Assembly: GCA_913774355.1 (NCBI GenBank)
Contig: CAJYGB010000040.1
Location: 1 to 64,000 of the forward strand
From: an uncultured Chryseobacterium sp.
Lineage (GTDB): Bacteria; Bacteroidota; Bacteroidia; Flavobacteriales; Weeksellaceae
Length of the DNA: 64,000 nt
Direction of reading: 5' to 3'
This document shows, piece by piece, positions 1 through 7,211 of the stretch. Below the pieces are notes generated by a model. The model had not been told where the DNA came from, made no database searches, and saw only the letters and a program-made list of their open reading frames with translations. A program made the translations under genes and the position numbers. Each line of letters opens with the position of its first letter. Positions within the stretch are counted from its first letter, which is position 1.

Positions 1-96
1 ATCTGGTACAACAAAAAAAGAAGGCACAGTACTTTGAATTATCAAACTATTGAAGAGTTTAACAATCAAAACAAAATTTATCAAAATGTAGCTTAA
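1..96 (+). CDS. IS3-family transposase OrfB, C-terminal end (partial)
   Basis: Only the last 31 codons are in the window, reading straight from base 1 to TAA at 94-96. The residues WYNKKRRHSTLNY followed by a TxEEF stretch are the typical C-terminal end of the DDE catalytic domain of IS3-family OrfB transposases, where WYN..RRHSxLxY is near-universal. The IS would continue to the left. Its right terminal repeat should lie between the stop and the tRNA-like sequence at 126, but I could not define it without the left end. It is not possible to say whether the element is intact. Confidence 0.8.
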   Translation: MWYNKKRRHSTLNYQTIEEFNNQNKIYQNVA

Positions 97-125
97 CTTA
101 TACTGGAAATTTTGTTTGCATATCC

Positions 126-141
126 AATCCCTCCGGGGTCA
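126..141 (+). other. tRNA 3'-end-like remnant beside the IS
   Basis: The 16 bases AATCCCTCCGGGGTCA have the layout of a tRNA 3' end: end of T-loop, T-stem 3' strand CCCTC, acceptor 3' strand CGGGGTC and discriminator A, with CCA not encoded. A terminator follows at once, as after a tRNA gene. The 50 bases upstream do not fold into the rest of a tRNA and instead contain the transposase stop. This could be the 3' part of a tRNA gene cut by the IS, or an attachment-site copy left by an integrative element. Chance resemblance is possible. Confidence 0.4.
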
Positions 142-142
142 C

Positions 143-173
143 AAAAAAGCTTCTTTTTAAAGAAGCTTTTTTT
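143..173 (+). terminator. Intrinsic terminator after the IS/tRNA-like end
   Basis: A near-perfect hairpin with arms AAAGCTTCTTT and AAAGAAGCTTT, separated by a very short loop, is followed by seven T residues. It would stop transcription leaving the IS or tRNA-like end. Being nearly symmetric (A-run before, T-run after) it could work in both directions. From its end to 394 I see no gene. Confidence 0.7.
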
Positions 174-394
174 GTTTTTATATTTCATCCTTTGAATTGT
201 TCGTAATAAGTACTAAACAGATCTGCTTCAAATTAGTAAATCCGATCAGTATATAACCTAATAGTTTTTTAAAACCCGTTAGATTTTGTTGCGCAAATTT
301 TATTTCACATCATCTTTAAAGATAAATCAGGCAATATTTCTTGGTTTCGTTAACATTTTGGATTGAATAAAAATCTGATTTTAATTCCCAGATA

Positions 395-808
395 TTAACT
401 TCCCCGATACGTAGAATAGCCGTATGCTGAAAGTGTGATAGGAACATGGTAATGGTTCTGGTCTTTTATCTCAAAAACAACTTCGATGAACGGATAAAAG
501 CTTTCGATCCTGTCTTTCTTGAAATAATCGCTCGTGTAATAGATTAATTTAAAAATACCCGTATTGGCATTTCCTTTTTCTGCTGGCAGGAAATCCGGGA
601 TTCTGCCGTTTGAATCTGTCTTCTTTTCGTCTACAAAAGTCCAGAGCTTCGACTCTGCATTATACTTTTCCAGTTTTATGCTGATGCCTGCCGCAGGCAT
701 ACCCCTGGATACATCCAGGATATGTGTTGACAGTTGAAAAGTGTGTTTCTGTGCAGAAAAGCCTGTTGACAGAAGCATGAAGAGAAGAGTAACAATAACT
801 GATTTCAT
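395..808 (-). CDS. Periplasmic 5-hydroxyisourate hydrolase (transthyretin-like)
   Basis: This is a 137-residue transthyretin-family protein. Family members hydrolyse 5-hydroxyisourate, the product of urate oxidation, to OHCU. The N-terminal mark STHILD (about residues 26-31) carries the active-site histidine, and the protein ends in YRGS, the C-terminal signature that separates the enzyme from vertebrate transthyretin. Residues 1-19 form a signal peptide (hydrophobic core, FSAQ before the mature start), so it acts in the periplasm. No urate oxidase or OHCU decarboxylase lies nearby; the gene stands alone. Family call is firm; the substrate in this organism is inferred. Confidence 0.88.
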   Translation of the reverse strand: MKSVIVTLLFMLLSTGFSAQKHTFQLSTHILDVSRGMPAAGISIKLEKYNAESKLWTFVDEKKTDSNGRIPDFLPAEKGNANTGIFKLIYYTSDYFKKDRIESFYPFIEVVFEIKDQNHYHVPITLSAYGYSTYRGS

Positions 809-1066
809 TGATATTTCGATTTTTAAATTTTAAACTATTCTAAGTCCATTATCCGATTTTTTCGCTGTTTGGAGGACGAATTAAGGATCTCCGGGCATTG
901 AAAATTAATAACCTTAACTTTGAAAATACTATTCCAAAAAATTACATTCAAAAAATATACCCAGTAAAAATTCAGTAAAAAACCATCACGATTTTCTTCT
1001 TAGTGTTTTCCGGCTTAAAGAAAATTGATTAACTTAACGGTAGAATAAAGACTAAAAAATTAAACT

Positions 1067-1831
1067 ATGGTAAAGAGGTTTCAGATTTTAAATATCATTG
1101 TCCTGCTGGCGACAATCGGCATCAATTACCTTTCAAATACCGGATTGCTCAACAATGAAACGATGGCAAGCATTTCTGCAAAATACCAGAATCTGTTTAC
1201 TCCTGCCGGATATGCTTTTTCCATTTGGGGTCTTATCTATCTCGGTCTGTTGGGGTTTGTCATTTATTACGGTCCATTCGCCAAAAATACGGAAGCCAAA
1301 GAAAAAACGATTTTAAATACCGGATGGTGGTTTGTTATTTCATGTATCGCCAATAGCCTGTGGATTTTTACCTGGCTGTATGAATATACATTGCTGACGA
1401 TTCCGATTATGATGCTGCTGTTTGTTTCCTTGCTGAAAATTATCTGGAATAACCGCGGCCTGATCGAATCCCGGGATTTCAAAACAACGGTTTTCCTTCG
1501 CTTGCCTTTTTACATTTATTCAGGATGGATTTCTGTTGCATTAATTGCAGATGTAGCCACCTATTTAAAAAAGATACAGTGGTCAGGATTCGGAATTCCG
1601 GAAACCGGGTGGACGGTCCTGATGTTCATTATAGCTGCCGTAATTCACCTTTATATGGTCTGGAAACAGAACATGAGCACATTTGCCCTGGTCGCCGTTT
1701 GGGCCTTGATCGCTATTGCGGTTGCCAATCAATATTCCAATCAGGCGGTTTATATTTCGGCCATCATGACGGCTTTATTTGTTTTTGTCAATATCGTTTT
1801 TAAACTGTCAAGGAAAAAAGGTATGCTGTAA
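1067..1831 (+). CDS. TspO/MBR-like tryptophan-rich membrane protein
   Basis: A 254-residue integral membrane protein with about seven hydrophobic segments. Near residue 45 the pattern FTPAGYAFSIWGLIYLGL matches the start of the TspO/MBR-like 'tryptophan-rich sensory protein' relatives. It is longer than classical five-helix TspO (about 160 residues), as in the distant Bacteroidota and plant relatives. TspO proteins bind porphyrins and related ligands; the role of this longer branch is not established. It reads in the same direction as the flavin reductase 60 bases downstream, so the two may be co-transcribed. Confidence 0.7.
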   Translation: MVKRFQILNIIVLLATIGINYLSNTGLLNNETMASISAKYQNLFTPAGYAFSIWGLIYLGLLGFVIYYGPFAKNTEAKEKTILNTGWWFVISCIANSLWIFTWLYEYTLLTIPIMMLLFVSLLKIIWNNRGLIESRDFKTTVFLRLPFYIYSGWISVALIADVATYLKKIQWSGFGIPETGWTVLMFIIAAVIHLYMVWKQNMSTFALVAVWALIAIAVANQYSNQAVYISAIMTALFVFVNIVFKLSRKKGML

Positions 1832-1890
1832 ATGGATGAGTTTTACAATTCATCCGGTATGCTAAATAAAAATCTAAATTTTATTCATTG

Positions 1891-2508
1891 ATGTTAACTC
1901 ACTTTACAAACCAACAAATAGCCAGCCTGGAGAAAAGAGCTAAAACAGCACTGGTCAATTCTCTGAGCGGTTTTAAAAGCCTCAATCTGATCGGAACCGC
2001 AAATGCCTCAGGACAAACCAATCTGGCCTTATTTAATTCGGTGATGCACATTGGGGCCGATCCTGCTTTAATGGGCTTTATTTCCCGTCCGGATTCCGTG
2101 GAACGGCATACGCTGGAAAACATAAAAGAAACCGGCTTTTATACCATCAATCATGTTAACACAGACATTTTTGAAAAAGCGCATCAGACATCAGCCCGAT
2201 ATGCGAGGGAACAGTCGGAATTTGATGCTACCGGATTGGAGGCAGAGTATAAAAGTGATTTTTCAGCACCCTTTGTTAAAGAATCGTTTGTCCAAATAGG
2301 CTTAAGCTTAAAAGAAATTGTCCCGGTTCAGGTCAACAGCACCCTGTTGGTGGTCGGCGAAATCACGAATCTGTATTTCCCCGGTGAAATCTGGGATGCC
2401 GATCAGGGTATTTTTGATTTTGAAAAGGCCGGTACCGTTGCCGGTTCTTCCCTTGACGGGTATCATGAGACCCGGCTGATCAAAAGGCTGAAGTATGCCA
2501 AACCTTAA
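1891..2508 (+). CDS. Flavin reductase-like FMN-binding split-barrel protein
   Basis: A 205-residue soluble protein of the flavin reductase-like family (FMN-binding split barrel). It shows the usual central order: NLIGT near residues 30-34, a substrate-facing stretch ending in FISRPDS, and a TGFYTINHV segment near residue 82. Members reduce FMN with NAD(P)H or use bound FMN for small-molecule oxidoreduction. I chose ATG 1891 over the TTG just before it. It follows the TspO-like gene by about 60 bases, an arrangement that suggests a shared transcript. The substrate is unknown. Confidence 0.82.
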   Translation: MLTHFTNQQIASLEKRAKTALVNSLSGFKSLNLIGTANASGQTNLALFNSVMHIGADPALMGFISRPDSVERHTLENIKETGFYTINHVNTDIFEKAHQTSARYAREQSEFDATGLEAEYKSDFSAPFVKESFVQIGLSLKEIVPVQVNSTLLVVGEITNLYFPGEIWDADQGIFDFEKAGTVAGSSLDGYHETRLIKRLKYAKP

Positions 2509-2772
2509 AACACATACAATTCAATTCAGATTAATAATTTACAAACCGGAATAAGGGTATGTTACATTTAAGACAGCGTGATTAAGGCATCTGAAAGAAT
2601 TTTCAGATACAAAATTCTGGCAAAAGAAGAAGAAAATGTATCTTTGGTTTTAGCAAAAATAAAAAACAATAACGGTTTCGGACGTTGAATCCTTTTAGGA
2701 AAACCGGTAGAAAAAGAAATCTGTTTCGTTACACAAAAAGATTTTTAATTTTAAAAATAAATGTAAGTTATT

Positions 2773-3180
2773 ATGAAAAAACTATTAACCTCTGCCTTGA
2801 TTTTGGCCGGTGTTTCTTTCGCAACAGCACAAACCATTGAGTCGGGTAGCCGCAATACCGCAGGTTACATCAAATCAGACGGCACTATTGAAAACAGCAG
2901 TCATTCCACGGTTGGCTATATCAAAAGTGACGGAACTATTGAAGACAAGAGCCACATCACTATTGGCCGTGTAAAAAGCGACGGGACGATAGAAAACAGA
3001 AGCGGATCCACGGTAGGATATGTTAAAAGCGACGGAACAGTAGAAAACAGCAGCCATTCTACCATCGGCTATATCAAAGACAACGGAACCGTAGAAAATG
3101 CCAGTCACAGTACATTAGGCTATGCAGGCGGTATAAAGAAATCCTGGGCTGCGGTGGCGTTTTTCTTTTTTAAGCTGTAA
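2773..3180 (+). CDS. Secreted repeat protein of the 5-fold beta-flower type
   Basis: A 135-residue exported protein. Residues 1-19 are a signal peptide ending at ATAQ. The mature part is six head-to-tail copies of a roughly 17-residue unit, consensus STVGYIKSDGTIENSSH. It closes with a hydrophobic tail (AAVAFFFFKL). In each unit the Gly-Tyr-Ile-Lys and Asp-Gly-Thr-Ile-Glu pieces should form short beta strands. The pattern resembles proteins named '5-fold beta-flower' in Bacteroidota. No enzyme motif is seen and the function is unknown. A TAnnTTTG match at 2639-2646 is a possible promoter with a leader of about 120 bases. Confidence 0.75.
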   Translation: MKKLLTSALILAGVSFATAQTIESGSRNTAGYIKSDGTIENSSHSTVGYIKSDGTIEDKSHITIGRVKSDGTIENRSGSTVGYVKSDGTVENSSHSTIGYIKDNGTVENASHSTLGYAGGIKKSWAAVAFFFFKL

Positions 3181-3434
3181 TAGGAATTAACATTTTTATA
3201 AAGGAAATTATTTCACTTTTTACTTTCCCTAAATTCCATTACTGCATATACGATGTAATGTAATGCTTTCCACCAAAAGCAGATACTGCTGGAAATTAAT
3301 CTTTAGTTTGCATAGAATTGCGTTATAATATAGAGGTCATGTTTGAGAATTCTTTTTAGTTTTATCTATTATTGAGTATATAGACAGAAAAATTTAAGTT
3401 GTTTTTTCTGTTTTTTCAAAATAAATATAATAAA

Positions 3435-3462
3435 GAGCAGGAAACCATTGGTTTTCTGCTTT
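3435..3462. terminator. Bidirectional terminator between repeat protein and alkaline phosphatase
   Basis: Arms AGCAGGAAACC and GGTTTTCTGCT pair over 11 bp with one G-U, around a 3-base loop, and a T-run follows on the plus strand. It lies just after the stop of the minus-strand alkaline phosphatase and downstream of the plus-strand repeat protein, a convergent pair. Confidence 0.65.
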
Positions 3463-3467
3463 TACTC

Positions 3468-4880
3468 TTAAAAATTATTTTCCACTTCCGCCGCTTTCAG
3501 CATCAGATAATGCAGGTCCGTATTTTTCATAAATGGTTTCAGCTGGTCGCTTCCGGGGCCGTACATTGCCAGCTCTACATAATCACCACTATGATCCATA
3601 CTGATCCAGCCTACATTGTTACGTTTTTTTTGAAATTCTGAGTAGATTTTATAAGGTAGTTTTTTATAATTGTAAAGTCCTTCTTCTTCTTTTTCCAATC
3701 CTTTGTAGAAGTTCAGAAGGTGGTTGGCTTCTTCATCGGACAGCGAAAACTGGTTGTTTTCAAAAACCCAGTCTTTTAGCTGTTGTGTATTGAAATCGTT
3801 GTGAATGTTATTCAGCAGATATTCGTTTGTAAATTTATAATTGGCTATGCTGTTGAAGTTTTGGGTGGCACTGTCTCCGTAAATTGTTCCGGGATTGGCA
3901 TTGCCGTGGTCTGTGGTAATGATGACGAGTGTATTACCGTCTTTTTCTGCGAAATCTATCACGGCTTTTATAGCTTCGTCAAAGGCCAGCTGGTCGTGGA
4001 TGAGCGCCGCAATGTCATTGGCGTGTGCGGACCAGTCTACTTTTCCGCCTTCTACCTGAAGCACAAAACCTTCCTTATGATCTTTCATCTGGTCTATAGC
4101 GGCCTTTGTCATTTCGGCAAGTGTCGGTGTATTTTGCAATTCCGGCGTATTGTTTCTGTCGATGGAATAAGGAAGTGCACCAGTAGTGAAGATGCCCAAA
4201 ACAGGTTTCGTTTTATCAATATTTTTAAGGTCAGATCGGTTTTTCAGGATTTGATAACCTTTTGCTTTGTAAGTAGAGTATACATCTTTTTTATCCTTTC
4301 TTTTGTTCGCGTTGAAGAACTCATCACCGCCACCCATCATCACATCAAAACCAAATTGTGCGTACATCTCGGCAATTTCCGGTTCGGCACTTCTTTTTTC
4401 TGAATTGATACAAAATCCTGCCGGTGTAGCATGCGTAATGGTTACTGAGGTTACGCAGCCTGCTTTCTTTCCTTTTTTCTTGAATTTTTGCCAGATCGGA
4501 AGGTGCTGCTCGCCATTTGGGCCGACATTTAATGAACCGTTATTAACGCGGAATCCACCCCCGAAAGATGAACTTGCCGCAGCGGAGTCGGTTACGATGG
4601 AACTGGCGGAAGCAGTGTCCATCAATGCACGTGAAGCTTTATTTTCCAGATAGAGGTTCATCCAGTTGGTTTCTCGGCCCAAGATATTTTTAGAATAAAG
4701 ATTGGCCATAGAAAGTGTTCCGTTGCTCATTCCGTCACTGATCATAAAGATGATGTTTTTAGCTTTCTTTCCTCCGGAATTTAATTTTTTTTCCGGATTT
4801 CCGGCAAATAAATCAAATGGGCTTATGGCCAATGCGCCGGTTAGAAGAGCGGTACCGCCCAGAAATTTGCGTCTGTTCAT
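3468..4880 (-). CDS. Tat-exported alkaline phosphatase
   Basis: A 470-residue PhoA-superfamily phosphatase that releases phosphate from monoesters in the periplasm using zinc and magnesium. The N-terminus MNRRKFLGG is a twin-arginine (Tat) signal, so it should be exported folded. IIFMISDGMS (about 43-52) carries the first metal-binding Asp, and TDSAAASS (about 97-104) carries the catalytic Ser next to Asp, as in E. coli DS102A. Later metal ligands fit EGGKVDWSAHAND and TTDHGN. Length is normal. No Pho-box or phosphate genes are near. Upstream spacing suggests single-gene transcription. Confidence 0.92.
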   Translation of the reverse strand: MNRRKFLGGTALLTGALAISPFDLFAGNPEKKLNSGGKKAKNIIFMISDGMSNGTLSMANLYSKNILGRETNWMNLYLENKASRALMDTASASSIVTDSAAASSSFGGGFRVNNGSLNVGPNGEQHLPIWQKFKKKGKKAGCVTSVTITHATPAGFCINSEKRSAEPEIAEMYAQFGFDVMMGGGDEFFNANKRKDKKDVYSTYKAKGYQILKNRSDLKNIDKTKPVLGIFTTGALPYSIDRNNTPELQNTPTLAEMTKAAIDQMKDHKEGFVLQVEGGKVDWSAHANDIAALIHDQLAFDEAIKAVIDFAEKDGNTLVIITTDHGNANPGTIYGDSATQNFNSIANYKFTNEYLLNNIHNDFNTQQLKDWVFENNQFSLSDEEANHLLNFYKGLEKEEEGLYNYKKLPYKIYSEFQKKRNNVGWISMDHSGDYVELAMYGPGSDQLKPFMKNTDLHYLMLKAAEVENNF

Positions 4881-5195
4881 TGCTGGTATTTTGGTGTGAA
4901 TTTAGAATTATTATTTCTCAATCAAATGAATGGAATATTAAAACAAATCTTAAATTTTATTAAAAAAAATTGACTTATCCCTTTAGCCAATATCCGGAAT
5001 TAACCATTAATAGAGGTTTCCTGTATGTTGGCCTTCGATAGTTTTCTTTAATTTAAATAAGAGCTCGGTATAAGTTAATGCAAAAATATAAATGGAAATA
5101 GGCTTTAACTTAACACAACCGATAACGATCGATATGCGGATTATTAGCAATTTATATGTTTTATTACATCGAACATTACAATACCGAAGAACGAT
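4881..5195. other. Gene-free spacer
   Basis: This 315-base spacer lies between two minus-strand genes and holds the promoter region of the alkaline phosphatase. On the minus strand, TAAGATTTG (near 4950) resembles the -7 box with one extra base. I see no gene, RNA or repeat. Confidence 0.4.
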
Positions 5196-6398
5196 TTAAA
5201 TATTCGTGGGAAATGGATCGTCAAACGATATTTTCTGGTCAAACATATATTTTTCGTTATCCGTCAAAAGACAATTTTCCAGGTCCAGAATCATTTGTTC
5301 TCTGTCCAGATTCTGACCGATAAAGACCATCTCGTTGGTTCTGTCACCCCAGGTTTTGTCCCATTTTGATTCTATAAAATCCTGATTTTCTGCAAAAGAG
5401 GCATACATTGCACGCTGACTCATCGGCATGCTGCACCACCAGACTCCGGCTTTTTCCAAACGGAAAGACCCGCCAGCCTGTGAAAAATTGAGAGCGTCAC
5501 CGGGTCTTGAAGCCAGCCAAAACAACCCTTTGGCGCGGATAACGCCAGCAGGATATTTATGATTCAGATAATTCCAGAATCGCATCGGGTGGAATGGTTT
5601 TTTGTGCCGGAAAACAAATGAACCAATCCCGTATTCCTCGGTTTCCGGAGTATGATGATCGTTCTGTAGTTCCTTCTGCCAGCCTGCGGATACCTGCGCC
5701 GTTCCAAAATCAAAAAGGCCGGTATTCAGGATTTCTTTGGGATTTACTTTTCCGAACTCCGATCTGATGAATTTTGCATCCGGATTAAGTTTTTTAATCG
5801 CAGCTTTCAGGAAATCCACGGATTTTTCCGTTACCAGATCGGTTTTGTTGAGAATGATAACATTAGCAAATTCCACCTGGTCGGTCAGGAGATTCACGAT
5901 GGTTCTGTGATCGCCCTCAATGTCGGTAAGATCCCGGTCTGTCAGCAATTCATTGGAGCCGAAATCCTTGAAAAAATTGAGACAATCTACAACAGTTACC
6001 ATGGTATCAATATAGCTGAAACGTGAAAGGTCGATACCGCTTTCTTCATCCACATAGAAAAAAGTCTGTGCGATCGGCACGGGTTCTGCAATTCCGGTTC
6101 CTTCTATGAGAAGATAATCAAACCTGTTTTCTTCGGCAAGACGCTCTACTTCGATTAAGAGGTCATCTCTGAGTGTACAGCAGATGCAGCCGTTGCTCAT
6201 TTCCACCAGTTTTTCTTCGGTACGGGATAATGAATTCTGATCCTTAACCAGTTTTGCATCGATATTAACCTCACTCATATCGTTCACAATAACGGCAACT
6301 TTCAGATGGTCTTTGTTGTGAAGAATGTGATTCAGCAATGTGGTTTTACCGGCGCCTAAAAAACCGCTCAGAACAGTGACAGGAATTCTTTTTTGCAT
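5196..6398 (-). CDS. COG0523 (CobW/ZigA-like) zinc metallochaperone GTPase
   Basis: A 400-residue G3E-family GTPase. It has Walker A GFLGAGKTTLLN (12-23), the CICC metal-binding motif (71-74), the ESGSG-like switch region as IEGTGIAEP (near 98), and NKTD (near 180) for guanine. The C-terminal CobW_C domain follows. COG0523 proteins of this type deliver or allocate zinc, often during zinc starvation. It lies 90 bases after the MerC-like gene on the same strand, and the only convincing promoter and operator lie upstream of MerC, so a two-gene zinc-responsive operon is likely. The client enzyme is unknown. Confidence 0.88.
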   Translation of the reverse strand: MQKRIPVTVLSGFLGAGKTTLLNHILHNKDHLKVAVIVNDMSEVNIDAKLVKDQNSLSRTEEKLVEMSNGCICCTLRDDLLIEVERLAEENRFDYLLIEGTGIAEPVPIAQTFFYVDEESGIDLSRFSYIDTMVTVVDCLNFFKDFGSNELLTDRDLTDIEGDHRTIVNLLTDQVEFANVIILNKTDLVTEKSVDFLKAAIKKLNPDAKFIRSEFGKVNPKEILNTGLFDFGTAQVSAGWQKELQNDHHTPETEEYGIGSFVFRHKKPFHPMRFWNYLNHKYPAGVIRAKGLFWLASRPGDALNFSQAGGSFRLEKAGVWWCSMPMSQRAMYASFAENQDFIESKWDKTWGDRTNEMVFIGQNLDREQMILDLENCLLTDNEKYMFDQKISFDDPFPTNI

Positions 6399-6488
6399 TT
6401 TTAAGAATGGATTTTTGAATAGATTATGGATAAAAGGATTGCATTCCGTTGTTTGTTAAATATGAACAGAGCCAACTATTAATTATCA

Positions 6489-6827
6489 TTAATGCTTGTG
6501 ATTTTTAAAATTAATAAGATGGGCGATAATCAATCCGGCAGCCCCCGGATAAATCAGTTCGAAGTGGATGTGAAAGATAAAATCCAATCCGACAGAAATA
6601 GCAATCAGCGCAATGGAAGACCAAAAGAGTACTTTCAGCCAGGTTGTATCGATTTTTTTTGTAATTCGGAAAACCATGATTGTCCCAATGATCAAAAACG
6701 CTAGATCAATAAATGGATTATGCGAGATTCCAAGTGGGATAATCATTATTAAAGGGAATAAAATACAGTGAATCAGACATAAAACCGCTGCCGAAATACC
6801 TATATAATCAAAGATTTTTGTTTTCAT
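6489..6827 (-). CDS. MerC-like small membrane protein
   Basis: A 112-residue protein with four predicted transmembrane helices. The first carries C-L-I-H-C (C17, H20, C21) followed by a Pro-containing turn, the metal-binding signature of MerC-family carriers. The protein ends NFKNHKH, rich in histidine. MerC of mercury operons imports Hg(II), but no mer genes are here. Next to a COG0523 GTPase and behind a Zur-like palindrome, a role in zinc or other divalent-metal handling is more likely. That is inference from context. Confidence 0.78.
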   Translation of the reverse strand: MKTKIFDYIGISAAVLCLIHCILFPLIMIIPLGISHNPFIDLAFLIIGTIMVFRITKKIDTTWLKVLFWSSIALIAISVGLDFIFHIHFELIYPGAAGLIIAHLINFKNHKH

Positions 6828-6932
6828 ATATGACTTTGTTTTTCATTGTAAAATTTTCAAAATATTGATTATCAATAAATTAAAGGTTTAAAAATGTTGC
6901 GTGATTCCATAATTATTATTGTAACCATGTTG

Positions 6933-6964
6933 CAAAAGTACTAAATAAATTTTATTTAATGCAA
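6933..6964 (-). promoter_or_regulatory. Promoter of the MerC-COG0523 operon
   Basis: On the minus strand the -33 triplet TTG (6964-6962) and the -7 box TACTTTTG (6940-6933) are 21 bases apart, fitting the Bacteroidota consensus TTG-N19/21-TAnnTTTG. Transcription would start near 6926, leaving a leader of about 100 bases. Confidence 0.6.
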
Positions 6965-6978
6965 TTTTGTTGCATTAA
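6956..6978. promoter_or_regulatory. Zur/Fur-like operator palindrome
   Basis: A perfect 9-bp inverted repeat, TTAATGCAA-N5-TTGCATTAA, covers the -33 element of the merC-like promoter. A bound repressor would therefore block RNA polymerase. A further TTGCAA half-site lies at 6930-6935 by the start site. The shape fits Fur-superfamily repressors, and the target genes (COG0523, MerC) point to Zur. The regulator itself is not in the window. Confidence 0.6.
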
Positions 6979-7211
6979 TAAGGGGCAGTTAATATTTCAT
7001 AAACTATTTTTATTTTTTAATCCATACTCTTTTTTCCAATGTAAATTATTATTAATAAGATTCAATTAATGTTATAGATGAATAGGATAGGGCTGTCTGT
7101 GCGGATAGCCTATCTCTTTTATACGATTCCCGGAATTTTAATTCTGGTGTGAAAGGGCTTATTTGACAACTTGGAATATGTTTTGTTAGTCCCGAGATAG
7201 AACTTTTACTG

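Larger units (their letters stand above)
6828..7211. other. Divergent promoter region of merC-like and AsmA-like genes
   Basis: This 384-base spacer separates divergent genes. It contains the MerC/COG0523 promoter and overlapping palindrome (6933-6978). The rightmost 200 bases are very AT-rich and then carry the leader of the AsmA-like gene. I see no ORF or RNA gene here. Confidence 0.5.

Noticed and set aside
6489..6827. Mercury resistance operon
   Set aside because: MerC alone is present, without merR, merA, merT or merP, and its neighbour and operator indicate zinc.
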